NCBI GenBank assembly: GCA_001404055.1
Contig: CXTY01000008.1
Location: forward strand, 1 to 64,000
Length of the DNA: 64,000 bases
Source: Roseibium album
Lineage (GTDB): Bacteria; Pseudomonadota; Alphaproteobacteria; Rhizobiales; Stappiaceae
Direction of reading: 5' to 3'
Position numbers and translations under genes: made by a program. This document shows positions 17,062 through 26,089 of this stretch, in pieces. The notes under the pieces were generated by a model. That model was not told the origin of the DNA. It saw only the letters and a program-made list of their open reading frames with translations, and ran no database searches. Within the stretch, counting starts at the first letter, position 1, and each line of letters begins with the position of its first letter.

Positions 17062-17805
17062 ATGACCCTGTTCAAGGCAGAAAACATCCAGAAACGCTTT
17101 GGTGCGCGGGTCGTTCTTGAGGATATTTCTCTTTCCGTGGAAGAGGGCACAGTCCACGGGATCATGGGTCCCAATGGTGCGGGAAAGACAACCTGCTTTC
17201 ACGTATTGACTGGATACCATGCACCGGATGGCGGGCGGATAGTTTTTGATGGCCGCGACATCACCGGCCGTAAACCACACCAGATTGCCCGCATGGGCAT
17301 ATCGCGTTCATTCCAGATCATGAACCTTTTCGACGAAACGGTTGTGATCGAGAATGTCCTGTTGGCGCTACCAGAGTTCAGGGCTCATGGGTTCAATCTC
17401 ACGCGCAGCGTTTTTGACGATAAAGCGCTGGTGGACAAGGCGCTGGGTGTTCTGGATCAAGTGGGTCTTGCGGATCTTGCCTGGCAAAAGGCGGATGCGC
17501 TTTCCTACGGCAACCGACGAGCGTTGGAAATTGCCGTCGCGCTGGCAGCTGAACCGCGCATCGTTTTTCTGGATGAACCGACATCCGGGCTCGGTGTCGA
17601 GGCGACGCGGCAATTGATGGGGCTGATCCGGAAATTGCGCAAGACCTACACAATCGTTTTGATCGAACACGACATGAATTTTCTGTTTGAACTGGCGGAC
17701 CGGATTTCGGTCATCCACTGGGGGCAGGTCATTGCAGAAGACACACCGGCCGCACTCAAGGCCAACAAATGGGTGGCACGGTCCGCTTTGGGAGAGGTGG
17801 CGTGA
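17062..17805 (+). CDS. Liv-type ABC transporter ATP-binding protein (LivG family)
   Basis: Cytoplasmic ATPase subunit of 247 residues. Walker A is GPNGAGKTT (about residue 37), the Q-loop is at SRSFQIMNLF, the signature is degenerate (LSYGNRRALEIA), Walker B is RIVFLDEPTSGLG and the H-loop His is in LIEHDMNFLF. The SYGNRR form of the signature is common in LivG. The stop codon overlaps the LivF-type start by one base. The start at 17062 directly follows the LivM stop. Confidence 0.9.
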   Translation: MTLFKAENIQKRFGARVVLEDISLSVEEGTVHGIMGPNGAGKTTCFHVLTGYHAPDGGRIVFDGRDITGRKPHQIARMGISRSFQIMNLFDETVVIENVLLALPEFRAHGFNLTRSVFDDKALVDKALGVLDQVGLADLAWQKADALSYGNRRALEIAVALAAEPRIVFLDEPTSGLGVEATRQLMGLIRKLRKTYTIVLIEHDMNFLFELADRISVIHWGQVIAEDTPAALKANKWVARSALGEVA

Positions 17806-18500
17806 TGCTTCAGGTCAATGGAATTGAAACCTTCTATGGTGAAACGCAGGCCTTGTTTGGACCGTCACTCGAAGTTGGCCAGGCGGAGATAGTTGCGCTT
17901 CTGGGCCCCAACGGTGCCGGCAAGACAACAACCATTCGCTCCATATTGGGTCTGTCACCACCACAGCGCGGACAAATCCGGTTTGACGGCCAGGACATCA
18001 CATCTTTGCCGACGCACAAGATTTCCCGGCTTGGTATCGGTTGGGTGCCGGATGACCGCCGGGTCTTCCCAACGCTCACCGGCAAGCGAAATCTTGCTCT
18101 TGGGAGCCGGAAAACGCGTTTCCGTTCCTGGAGCGAAGACGAAATGTGCGAAGTATTCTCAGCACTTCAGCACCTGCTTGCCAGGGAATGCGAAAACATG
18201 TCGGGCGGTGAATTGCAGATGGTGGCGATCAGCCGCGCGCTCATGGGATCCCCGGGCATCGTGCTGCTTGATGAGCCAAGTCAGGGCCTTGCACCCAAAA
18301 TCGTGCAGGACGTTCTCAAGACAATTCTTCGACTGAAAGAAGAAGGCATATCCTGTCTTCTCGTTGAGCAGAATGCACTCGCCGCTTTGGAAGTGTCCGA
18401 CCGGGCCTATGTCATGGATCGGGGACGCATCATTCACGAGGGCCCCGCCCAGGAACTTTTAGACAATGCGCCGTTGCGACGGCGGCTGATCGGGATGTGA
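17805..18500 (+). CDS. Liv-type ABC transporter ATP-binding protein (LivF family)
   Basis: Second cytoplasmic ATPase subunit, 231 residues. All ABC motifs are intact: Walker A GPNGAGKTT, the LivF-typical GIGWVPDDRRVFPTLT, signature MSGGELQMVAISRAL, Walker B IVLLDEPSQGLAP and the switch region LLVEQN. It completes a standard two-permease, two-ATPase Liv importer. A third, abnormal ATPase gene follows three bases later. Confidence 0.92.
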   Translation: MLQVNGIETFYGETQALFGPSLEVGQAEIVALLGPNGAGKTTTIRSILGLSPPQRGQIRFDGQDITSLPTHKISRLGIGWVPDDRRVFPTLTGKRNLALGSRKTRFRSWSEDEMCEVFSALQHLLARECENMSGGELQMVAISRALMGSPGIVLLDEPSQGLAPKIVQDVLKTILRLKEEGISCLLVEQNALAALEVSDRAYVMDRGRIIHEGPAQELLDNAPLRRRLIGM

Positions 18501-18503
18501 ACC

Positions 18504-19127
18504 ATGACTGCTATGCTTGAAGTCCGCAATCTGGAAAAGATCTATACCCGAAGCCGTTTCGATCGCACGCCGACGTTCCGTCTGAATGCCGATTTCACAA
18601 TCGAAAACCCGGGCGTTGTTGGCATGATGGGACCAAACGGCTCAGGCAAGACGACGCTGTTTGAACTGGTAACCGGTTCGAATTCACCCACCGCCGGGGA
18701 GGTGCGTGTTGCCGGGCGTAACATTCACAAAGTACGCACCGACCAACGTGACCGGTTGGCGATCCACTACCACCAGTCTTATCAGGTCCGCCATTTCCGT
18801 TCGTTCAAACCGAATATGCTTATGGAGCCAGCTCAGTCGGATTACCCGCTGTTGCACCTCTTCGATGAACCGCAGTTCAACACGCAGGATGGGTACATCG
18901 GATTCATGCTGGACTTCTTCCGGAAGTTGCGGGCAGATGGACGCCTTGTCTTTCTCTGCGTGCACCCGAACGAACGGTTCCACCTGGAGATCGTTCAGGA
19001 GATTTGCGAAAGCTTCCTTTTTGTCGAAACAGGAACCGTGACACCGTTTTCCGATTATTCAGCCCTGCTGGAACACGGGCCTGCGCGCACTTATCTGGGC
19101 GACCTTCTGACGGAGCGGGCAGCATGA
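18504..19127 (+). CDS. atypical ABC-type ATPase lacking the signature motif
   Basis: Protein of 207 residues with a clear ABC-like N-terminal half: LEVRNLEKIY, Walker A GPNGSGKTTLFELV at about residues 44-57, and a Q-loop-like HYHQSYQ. Only about 35 residues then separate this from a Walker B-like LLHLFDEP, and no LSGGQ signature can be seen, so most of the helical domain is missing. A switch-like His is present in FLCVHPNE. It cannot form a normal ABC sandwich alone; it may act as a regulatory or accessory nucleotide-binding subunit, or be a decayed duplicate. It overlaps the next gene by four bases, and the frame is intact, which argues against recent decay. Confidence 0.8.
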   Translation: MTAMLEVRNLEKIYTRSRFDRTPTFRLNADFTIENPGVVGMMGPNGSGKTTLFELVTGSNSPTAGEVRVAGRNIHKVRTDQRDRLAIHYHQSYQVRHFRSFKPNMLMEPAQSDYPLLHLFDEPQFNTQDGYIGFMLDFFRKLRADGRLVFLCVHPNERFHLEIVQEICESFLFVETGTVTPFSDYSALLEHGPARTYLGDLLTERAA

Positions 19128-19444
19128 GCGTACATTTTCAAAAGAAAACCTATCCAACACCGGTGTCTGCCGAGACCATCAAAGCGGACTTCAAGGGTTT
19201 TTCATTTGGGACATTCCGAGACCCCTTTGGACAGATATGGCGGGACTTTGTCCACGACACAGACGAATTTGTTGTCGTTGCCGAAGGGGAAATGGAAATC
19301 GAAGTAGCTGGTGAGACGACGCTTTGCTTTCCTGGAGACCTGGTACGCATTCCAGCTCACGCCAACCACACCCTGCACACATTGTCTGAGGGCGGCTCGG
19401 TCTGGCACTACGGTTATGGTTTCTTTGGAGGTGAACATGGCTGA
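19124..19444 (+). CDS. small cupin-domain protein
   Basis: Single cupin of 106 residues. The motif 1 equivalent is FVHDTDEFVVVAEGEMEIEV, in which one His/Asp/Glu set replaces the standard HxH. Motif 2 is PGDLVRIPAHANHTLHT with a conserved His. The gene overlaps its neighbours on both sides (4 and 8 bases), so it is tightly built into the operon. Sugar epimerases, mutarotases and sensor proteins occur in this superfamily; the function here is not known. A mutarotase or lactone-handling role would fit the pathway but is only a suggestion. Confidence 0.75.
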   Translation: MSVHFQKKTYPTPVSAETIKADFKGFSFGTFRDPFGQIWRDFVHDTDEFVVVAEGEMEIEVAGETTLCFPGDLVRIPAHANHTLHTLSEGGSVWHYGYGFFGGEHG

Positions 19445-20438
19445 AGCAATCAAGGTTGCAGTGGTCGGGTGTGGTCTGATCAGCCTTTATCATCTCAGGG
19501 CCTGGCAATCGGTCGGAGCGCAGATTGTTGCCGTGTGCGATACGGATCGCGCCAAGGCCGAAGTCAGGGCTGCCGAGTTCAATGTCTCGCGTGTCTATAC
19601 AGATGCAGGGAAAATGTTTGCCGAAGGCGGGATCGATGCGGTCGACATCGCAGCTTCCGTCGGTGCTCATGCGCCTATCACACGATTGGCTGCCGACAAT
19701 GGCGTTCATGTCATGTGTCAGAAGCCGCTGACGGAAACGGTAGCAGAAGCTGAAGACCTCATCGATTACGTGGGCGAACGTGTCCGCTTCATGGTGCATG
19801 AAAATTACCGGTTCCGCCCGCATTACATGACCGTGCGCCGCTGGATTGACGAAGGCCGGATCGGCAAGATCCGCCACGCGTCAATTTCCTGCCGTGGTTC
19901 GGGACTCTGCCCGCGCGAAGGTACGGTCCCTTTTCTCGTGGAACGTCAACCGTATCTGACGGGATTTACCCGCAATCTGGTCTTCGAGACCATGATCCAC
20001 CATCTGGATGTTCTGCGCTGCCTGTGCGGACCGCTCGAAGTGGTATCCGCACGGCTCAACAGGCTGGCGGAAGGTCTGCGGGGTGAAGATACAGCTGTAA
20101 TTCTTCTCAAGGGAGAAAATGGCTTCATAGCGACCGCAGACGGTTGTCTCGTGGCCCCCGGATATCCCCAGCTACACGGAGACCGCCTAGAAGTGATTGG
20201 CACACAGGGAACGATCGTCATGGAGCTCAATCGCACGTTTATCGTAGGCGAAGAGGGCGGTGCGGAAGAAGTTGACCTGCTCGGGCGATACCAGGAGTGT
20301 TTCGACCTTGCCATGAACGCTTTTGTTACAGGCTTGCGCGACGGAACGCCGTTTGAAACGGATCGCCTGGATAATCTTGAAACACTGCGTCTGATGGAAA
20401 GTGTCTATCACGCCGCCGGAGTGGAGGTGTCGACATGA
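19437..20438 (+). CDS. Gfo/Idh/MocA-family sugar dehydrogenase
   Basis: NAD(P)-dependent oxidoreductase of 333 residues. The N-terminal Rossmann motif is VAVVGCGLISLYHLRAW, and the usual EKP motif appears as CQKPL near residue 97. The substrate domain has MVHENYRFRP and ETMIHHLDVLR, which supply catalytic-type His/Lys residues. Members oxidise free sugars or inositols, or reduce keto groups. Placed first among the catabolic enzymes, it may oxidise the imported sugar to a lactone or a keto sugar. It overlaps the cupin by eight bases and the SDR by four. Confidence 0.85.
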   Translation: MAEAIKVAVVGCGLISLYHLRAWQSVGAQIVAVCDTDRAKAEVRAAEFNVSRVYTDAGKMFAEGGIDAVDIAASVGAHAPITRLAADNGVHVMCQKPLTETVAEAEDLIDYVGERVRFMVHENYRFRPHYMTVRRWIDEGRIGKIRHASISCRGSGLCPREGTVPFLVERQPYLTGFTRNLVFETMIHHLDVLRCLCGPLEVVSARLNRLAEGLRGEDTAVILLKGENGFIATADGCLVAPGYPQLHGDRLEVIGTQGTIVMELNRTFIVGEEGGAEEVDLLGRYQECFDLAMNAFVTGLRDGTPFETDRLDNLETLRLMESVYHAAGVEVST

Positions 20439-21256
20439 ACAGTCCCGCAGTCAGTATTACGCCAGAGATCGACCTCGGCAGGATCGACAGGCTGTTCGAT
20501 ATCAACGGCCTTCGGATTTTCATTCCAGGTGGCTATGGTGCGATTGGCGAAGCCATTTCCATTGCAATGGGCCGTTTGGGCGCGAACGTGGTCATAGCCG
20601 GTCCTTCTCACAACAAGGCAACTGCACTTGCTGACCGCATATCGGATTATGGCGGCCGAGCTCATGGTTTGGAGCTGGATGCCCGCCAGGTGTCGTCAAT
20701 CGAGCACTGCACATCAGAAGCCATTTCGCTGATGGGAGGTGTAGATGTCCTGGTCAATTGTGTTGGCGTGCAGCGCGAACAGGCGCTTATGGAAGTCACC
20801 GAGGAGACTTTCGACGAGGTCTATCAGACCAACCTGAAGTCGGCGATGTTCCTGGCGCAATCTGTGGCGCGTGATCAGATAGAGCGCGGCAATGGTGGCC
20901 GGCAGGTCCACCTGTTGTCCGTGCGCTCGCAGCTTGCGCTCAGGGGACGAGGGTATTCAGCTTACTGTGCAACAAAGGGTGGGCTTGCAATGCTGGTGAA
21001 ACAGCATGCAATGGAGCTCGCCCCATATGGGATCACAGTCAACGGCGTAGCCCCAACCTTTATTCAGTCGGACAGGATCCGACCACACCTCGACAAACCC
21101 GAATTTCGCGACTTTATTCTTGAGCGTAATCCGCTGGGCCGAATAGGTGATCCGCTTGAGGTCGCCGGGCAGGTCATTGCCTTTGCGTCTGCTGCAGGTA
21201 GCTACATGACAGGGCAGGTGGTTTATGTGGATGGCGGAGTAACGGCATCGCAATGA
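20435..21256 (+). CDS. short-chain dehydrogenase/reductase
   Basis: Classical SDR of 273 residues. The nucleotide motif has drifted to PGGYGAIGEAIS in place of TGxxxGIG, and NAG is replaced by NCVGVQ. The catalytic YSAYCATKGG is intact with an upstream Ser (LLSVRSQLA). The C terminus GQVVYVDGG is standard. It probably oxidises or reduces a hydroxyl of the sugar or sugar acid. It overlaps both neighbours by four bases. The substrate cannot be read from sequence. Confidence 0.85.
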   Translation: MNSPAVSITPEIDLGRIDRLFDINGLRIFIPGGYGAIGEAISIAMGRLGANVVIAGPSHNKATALADRISDYGGRAHGLELDARQVSSIEHCTSEAISLMGGVDVLVNCVGVQREQALMEVTEETFDEVYQTNLKSAMFLAQSVARDQIERGNGGRQVHLLSVRSQLALRGRGYSAYCATKGGLAMLVKQHAMELAPYGITVNGVAPTFIQSDRIRPHLDKPEFRDFILERNPLGRIGDPLEVAGQVIAFASAAGSYMTGQVVYVDGGVTASQ

Positions 21257-22974
21257 CGTCGAAGCTTCGCTCATCCAGGTGGTTTGATGCCGATGATCTC
21301 CGCGGCTTCGGTCATCGTTCACGTCTGATGCAAATGGGTTATGCCCGCGAAGACTGGGAAGGTCGCCCTGTCATTGCCATCCTGAATACCTGGTCCGACA
21401 TCAATCCATGCCACGCTCATTTCAAACACCGGGTCGATGACGTCAAACGCGGTGTGTTGCAGGCGGGCGGCTTTCCCGTTGAACTGCCTGCCCTGTCCCT
21501 GTCCGAAAACTTCGTCAAACCGACGACCATGCTTTATCGGAACTTGCTGGCCATGGAGGCCGAGGAGCTCCTGCGCTCCCATCCCGTGGATGGGGTGGTT
21601 TTGATGGGAGGTTGCGACAAGACAACACCTGGGCTCCTGCTTGGTGCAATTTCCATGGATTTGCCAACGATTTTTATGCCGGCCGGCCCAATGCTCCGCG
21701 GAAATCTGCGTGGTGAAGTGCTCGGGTCGGGCGCAGATACCTGGAAATACTGGGATGATCGCCGCGCCGGGAAGATCGGGCTTGAGGAATGGCAGGCGGT
21801 CGAGGCAGGAATTGCGCGTTCCTATGGTCACTGCATGACCATGGGAACCGCCGCTACCATGACTGCAATTGCCGATGCTCTTGGTTTCTGCCTGACCGGT
21901 ACCTCCTCCATTCCAGCAGCTGATGCCAACCACATTCGTATGGCATCGGCTTGCGGTCGCCGCGCAGTGGAAATGGTGCACGAGGAATTGCGTCCTTCCT
22001 CGTTCCTGTCCCGGGCGTCCTTCGAAAATGCACTGGCTGTGGCCATGGCCATGGGATGCTCGACAAATGCCATCATTCACCTGACTGCCCTGTCTCGGCG
22101 GGCAGGCTTCCCGATGACCCTGGACGATTTTGATGCGGCAGGCCGACGTGTTCCATTGCTCGCCAACATTCGTCCGTCAGGTGAGAAATACCTCATGGAG
22201 GATTTCTTTTATGCAGGCGGGTTACGGGCCTTGATGGCGCAGTTGACCGGTCTCTTGGATGGCAGCGCCAGGACTGTAACGGGCAAGACGTTGGGAGAAG
22301 AAATCGAGGGTGCGGAAACGTATCTCAGTGACGTCATTCGCAGTCTGGACGATCCCGTCTCGGCGGAGCCCGCGATGGCGGTACTACGCGGAAATCTAGC
22401 GCCCGATGGTGCGGTCATGAAACCGTCAGCTGCAGACCGCAGATTTTTGAAACACCGCGGAACAGCGCTGGTGTTCGACAGTTATGCAGAAATGAAATCG
22501 ACCATTGACGATCCTTCTCTTGGTGCAACGCCTGACACCATTCTCGTCATGCGTGGGGCGGGACCGCAAGGTGGTCCGGGCATGCCTGAATGGGGCATGC
22601 TGCCGATCCCGAAATATCTGTTGGAACAAGGCGTTCGCGACATGGTGCGGATTTCAGACGCACGCATGAGCGGGACAAGTTACGGCGCCTGCATTCTCCA
22701 CGTCGCACCGGAAGCGCACGTTGGTGGCCCGCTCGCTCTTGTGCGTACAGGTGACATCATTTCGGTTGATGTTGCGAAGGGGCGATTGGAACTGGAAATT
22801 TCCGACGCAGAGCTTGCAGAGCGCCGTGCTGACTGGGTGCCGCCGGCGGCGAAATATGGCCGTGGTTATGGCTGGGTCTATGCGGCTCACGTCCTGCAGG
22901 CCGATCAGGGGTGCGATTTTGACTTTCTTGAAACGGGTTTCGGCGCAGCGGTGCCAGAACCCGATATTCTCTAA
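21253..22974 (+). CDS. IlvD/Edd-family sugar-acid dehydratase
   Basis: Fe-S dehydratase of 573 residues, the length of the pentonate/hexonate dehydratase branch. The three cluster cysteines are Cys53 (in NTWSDINPCH), Cys121 (GGCDKTTPG) and Cys194 (GHCMTMGTA). The C-terminal RMSGTSYGACILH motif carries the catalytic Ser. Relatives convert L-arabinonate, D-xylonate, L-fuconate-like acids or gluconate to 2-keto-3-deoxy acids. In this operon it would act between the dehydrogenases and the HpcH/HpaI aldolase. The exact sugar acid is not determined. It overlaps the SDR by four bases. Confidence 0.9.
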   Translation: MTSKLRSSRWFDADDLRGFGHRSRLMQMGYAREDWEGRPVIAILNTWSDINPCHAHFKHRVDDVKRGVLQAGGFPVELPALSLSENFVKPTTMLYRNLLAMEAEELLRSHPVDGVVLMGGCDKTTPGLLLGAISMDLPTIFMPAGPMLRGNLRGEVLGSGADTWKYWDDRRAGKIGLEEWQAVEAGIARSYGHCMTMGTAATMTAIADALGFCLTGTSSIPAADANHIRMASACGRRAVEMVHEELRPSSFLSRASFENALAVAMAMGCSTNAIIHLTALSRRAGFPMTLDDFDAAGRRVPLLANIRPSGEKYLMEDFFYAGGLRALMAQLTGLLDGSARTVTGKTLGEEIEGAETYLSDVIRSLDDPVSAEPAMAVLRGNLAPDGAVMKPSAADRRFLKHRGTALVFDSYAEMKSTIDDPSLGATPDTILVMRGAGPQGGPGMPEWGMLPIPKYLLEQGVRDMVRISDARMSGTSYGACILHVAPEAHVGGPLALVRTGDIISVDVAKGRLELEISDAELAERRADWVPPAAKYGRGYGWVYAAHVLQADQGCDFDFLETGFGAAVPEPDIL

Positions 22975-22992
22975 CGATTATCGACGGGTAAA

Positions 22993-24435
22993 ATGATGAC
23001 AGATATGCAGCCTAAACTCCTCATCGGAGGCGAATTTCGCACGACAGGAAGCGCTCAGCCGATCCCGGTAGTCAATCCATGTAACGGCGAAACACTGTGG
23101 GAGCAGCCTGCCTGCAGCGAGCCTGAAGTTGTTGAAGCCCTGGCTCATGCCAGAGAGGCGATGACCACATGGCCGCTGGTTCATGGCTGGGAACGTGCAC
23201 GCATCTTGAGGTCTATCGCAAACGAAATGCGCGTCAGAACCGAGAAGATCGCCATGGCTCTTTCTCTTGAAATCGGGCGACCCTATTCACAATCAGCCGG
23301 TGAGGTCGGAGCTGCAATTGAACAGTTCGAATGGTACGCAGGTGAAGCCGAACGGCTCTTCGGCGATACGATAGCCTCACGTCAAGGTGGCCGTCTTCTG
23401 ATCGAAGCCGAGCCGGTCGGCATTGCGGCTGCGTTCACCGCCTGGAACTTCCCTGTCAATCTGCCTTGCCGGAAAATCGCTCCGGCGCTGGCAGCGGGTT
23501 GTCCGATAATCGTTCGCCCATCCGAGCAAGTACCAATGACCACGACACTGATTGCAGAGGCTTGCGCAGCAGCTGGTGTTCCAAAAGGTGTTGTTCAACT
23601 GCTGTTGGGCCACGCCACCGATATCACGCCTTTGATCATGGCAGCCAACGAAGTGCGCAAGATCTCGCTGACAGGTTCAACCCGCGTGGGCCAGATGCTG
23701 ATGGCGGATGCGGCAAAGACAATGAAACGCTGTTCGATGGAACTTGGTGGACATTCTCCGGTGGTTGTCTGTGCAGACGCGGATGTTGAAGCTGCCGCTG
23801 TTCAATGTGCCGGGTTCAAGTTCCGAAATGCCGGGCAGGTCTGCATCGCGCCCAACCGCTTTTATGTTGAAGACGGCGTTGCCGACCGTTTTATTGCAAC
23901 AATGAAAGCGGAGGCCGAAGCCCTTGTTGTCGGTGACAGCCAGAACCCAGACGTGAGTATGGGCCCACTGACACTAGCTTCCGGCAGGGAGAAGGTCGAG
24001 CGACTGATCGACGACGCTGTGCAGCGTGGTGCCAAACTGGTGACTGGAGGATCGCGTCCTTCTGATCGCAATGCCGGATTTTTCCTAGAGCCGACCGTGC
24101 TTGCCGATGTTCCGGGCGATGCTCAGATCATGATTGAAGAACCATTCGGGCCCGTCGCTCCAATCGCACGGTTCAATGATTTTGATGAAGGGATACGCCA
24201 GGCGAATGCAACCCCCTATGGTCTTGCCGCTTATGCGTTTACCGGCAGTCATGCCAAGGCGGAAGCGCTGTCCAAACGGCTGCATGCCGGCATGGTTGGA
24301 GTGAACACTTTCATGATCGCACATGCAGAAGCCCCGTTTGGTGGGCTTGACCATTCGGGCATGGGCCGGGAAGGTGGGCGTGAAGCGATCAAGGATTATC
24401 AGAACACCAAACTTTCTCACATCATGGCAGGCTGA
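22993..24435 (+). CDS. NAD(P)-dependent aldehyde dehydrogenase
   Basis: ALDH-superfamily enzyme of 480 residues. Motifs seen are the Rossmann entry TAWNFPVNLPCRKIAPALAAG, GSTRVGQ, general-base MELGGHSP, the nucleophile Cys in RNAGQVCIAPNR, and EEPFGPV near the C terminus. It resembles succinate-semialdehyde, 2-oxoglutarate-semialdehyde and lactaldehyde/glycolaldehyde dehydrogenases. With the aldolase next to it, oxidation of the released glycolaldehyde or lactaldehyde is the simplest role; a 2-oxoglutarate semialdehyde is the alternative. Confidence 0.9.
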   Translation: MMTDMQPKLLIGGEFRTTGSAQPIPVVNPCNGETLWEQPACSEPEVVEALAHAREAMTTWPLVHGWERARILRSIANEMRVRTEKIAMALSLEIGRPYSQSAGEVGAAIEQFEWYAGEAERLFGDTIASRQGGRLLIEAEPVGIAAAFTAWNFPVNLPCRKIAPALAAGCPIIVRPSEQVPMTTTLIAEACAAAGVPKGVVQLLLGHATDITPLIMAANEVRKISLTGSTRVGQMLMADAAKTMKRCSMELGGHSPVVVCADADVEAAAVQCAGFKFRNAGQVCIAPNRFYVEDGVADRFIATMKAEAEALVVGDSQNPDVSMGPLTLASGREKVERLIDDAVQRGAKLVTGGSRPSDRNAGFFLEPTVLADVPGDAQIMIEEPFGPVAPIARFNDFDEGIRQANATPYGLAAYAFTGSHAKAEALSKRLHAGMVGVNTFMIAHAEAPFGGLDHSGMGREGGREAIKDYQNTKLSHIMAG

Positions 24436-24438
24436 CGT

Positions 24439-25212
24439 ATGTCGACATTTTCAAATCCCTTGAGGCAAATCTGGGCTGAGGAGCGCACTGCCGTCAATGG
24501 CTGGTTGGCCGTGCCGTCTATCCTCGGTGTCGAGGCAATGGCCGTTGCCGGCTGGGACGTTTTGACAGTGGATATGCAACACGGGACGGCGGACTATTCC
24601 GATCTCCTGTCCCTCCTGCCTGTGATTGAGAAATCCGGTGCGGCCTCGCTGGTCAGGGTCCCCTGGGTTGACGAAGCCGCCATCATGAGAGCGCTTGATG
24701 CCGGCGCGATGGGGATCATCGCCCCGATGATTGAAACGGTTGCCGACGCAGAACGTTTTGTGTCTGCCTGTCGATATCCGCCTGAAGGTGGCAGGAGTTT
24801 TGGCCCCATACGGGCCAGACTGGCGCTGGGCGCGGATTATCCGGCTGTGGCCAACAAGGAGGTCGTCACACTGGCGATGATCGAGACAAAGTCGGCGGTT
24901 GAAGAACTGGACAAGATCCTCGCCGTGCCTGGTTTGACAGGCGTATACATCGGCCCCGCCGATCTGGGTGCTGCCTTCGGGCATGGCCCGGGGTTTGACC
25001 GCCAGGAGCCCGAAATGCTCGAACTCATCGAGCACATTCGCCAAACCACTGCCGCCGCAGGCCTCAAATGCTGCCTCCATTGCGGCGCAGCAGCCTATGC
25101 CAAGGGAGCAGCCCAGCGCGGCATGAACATGGTCACCATCAGCTCCGACGCAAGGTTCATCGAAGCTGGCGCAAAAGCAGAAGTCTCGGCTTTCAGAAAC
25201 GCGGGTGATTGA
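24439..25212 (+). CDS. HpcH/HpaI-family class II aldolase
   Basis: Metal-dependent aldolase of 257 residues that cleaves 2-keto-3-deoxy acids to pyruvate plus an aldehyde. Family positions are visible: Asp-x-Gln-His in TVDMQHG (base His near residue 45), SLVRVPW (Arg that binds the pyruvyl carboxylate), MIETKSAVEELD (metal Glu) and GPADLGAAFG (metal Asp). It ends the operon, three bases after the aldehyde dehydrogenase, and supplies the cleavage step of a non-phosphorylative route. Confidence 0.9.
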   Translation: MSTFSNPLRQIWAEERTAVNGWLAVPSILGVEAMAVAGWDVLTVDMQHGTADYSDLLSLLPVIEKSGAASLVRVPWVDEAAIMRALDAGAMGIIAPMIETVADAERFVSACRYPPEGGRSFGPIRARLALGADYPAVANKEVVTLAMIETKSAVEELDKILAVPGLTGVYIGPADLGAAFGHGPGFDRQEPEMLELIEHIRQTTAAAGLKCCLHCGAAAYAKGAAQRGMNMVTISSDARFIEAGAKAEVSAFRNAGD

Positions 25213-25591
25213 TCGGTTGGGTGTCAAAAAAAGGCGTCAATTTTGACCTGAAACAAACTGGTGCAACCAGTCGGCCTGCCTGATCGCCTTTCCACTCATG
25301 TTGGTTCTACTCAAGTCAAGAAAGTAAAATAGCTGCTCATGGTAACGAGCGGCGATTGATATCATCCGCTAACTGCGATCACTTAGCATCCTCTATTTGG
25401 ATTTTAGCCATCTCCCGGCACCATGCCGGGAGCTGTCGCTAACTGCTGCTCATGCGAAGGCATAAAAGGGCGTGAAGCGGTCTTTTGCTGCGGTAGGAAC
25501 GCGCGGCAGCTATGCGGGATAAGCTGCATTTCCTCGAACGCGATGTGGTACACAGGTAGACACGACGAGCAACAAGCTGAATGGATATTTC
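25213..25591. other. intergenic region with hairpins, no supported gene
   Basis: These 379 bases hold no convincing gene. Perfect short hairpins occur at 25257-25271 (6-bp stem) and 25412-25432 (9-bp stem CTCCCGGCA with its complement, 3-base loop). Neither is followed by a T run, so they may end transcription with Rho or be remnants. An open frame at 25423-25641 overlaps the next gene and starts inside the second hairpin; it is not credible. The promoter of the VOC gene must lie here. Confidence 0.5.
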
Positions 25592-26089
25592 ATGTCACAG
25601 CACCCGAGAAGCTTTTCACATATCGGTCTTTCTGTACCTGATGTGGATGCTGCCGTGAAATTCTACTCAGAGGTGCTTGGGTTCTACGTTATCATGGCCC
25701 CCACCGACGTAACGGAAGACGAAAGTGACATCGGTGTGATGTGTACAGATGTCTTTGGGCCTGAGTGGAAAAAGCTCCGGATTGCCCATCTTGCGACAGC
25801 GGACAGGGTCGGCATTGAAATTTTTGAATTCGATGGCAATTATGCCCCTGACAACAACATTGATTTTCGCCGAAACGGCACCTTCCATTTCTGCATTCAG
25901 GACCCGGATGTCGAGGGGCTTGTCGACAAGATCGTCAGCGCAGGTGGAAAGCAGCGTATGCCGATCCGCTATTATTATCCGGACGAAAAGCCATATCGCA
26001 TGGTCTATGTGGAAGATCCCTTCGGCATTGTTTTCGAGATCTACAGTCACTCCTACGAGCTAACCTACTCCTCGGGAGCTTACACCTGA
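25592..26089 (+). CDS. VOC-superfamily (glyoxalase/dioxygenase-fold) protein
   Basis: Protein of 165 residues with two halves of the vicinal-oxygen-chelate fold. FSHIGLSVPDVDAAVKFYSEVLGF opens the first half (metal His near residue 10). The second has FHFCIQDPDVEGLVDKI, with a His, and ends with VEDPFGIVFEIYSHS, whose Glu is the usual fourth ligand. A lactoylglutathione lyase, an epimerase or a resistance/dioxygenase activity are all possible. It stands alone, with gaps of 379 and 231 bases around it. Function not assigned. Confidence 0.8.
   Translation: MSQHPRSFSHIGLSVPDVDAAVKFYSEVLGFYVIMAPTDVTEDESDIGVMCTDVFGPEWKKLRIAHLATADRVGIEIFEFDGNYAPDNNIDFRRNGTFHFCIQDPDVEGLVDKIVSAGGKQRMPIRYYYPDEKPYRMVYVEDPFGIVFEIYSHSYELTYSSGAYT

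Noticed and set aside
13710..18500. Branched-chain amino acid transporter named livJHMGF
   Set aside because: The families match, but the operon encodes sugar-acid enzymes, so the amino-acid specificity implied by the gene names is not supported.
25423..25641. 72-codon Cys-rich open frame
   Set aside because: It starts inside a perfect hairpin, overlaps the VOC gene and has no ribosome site.
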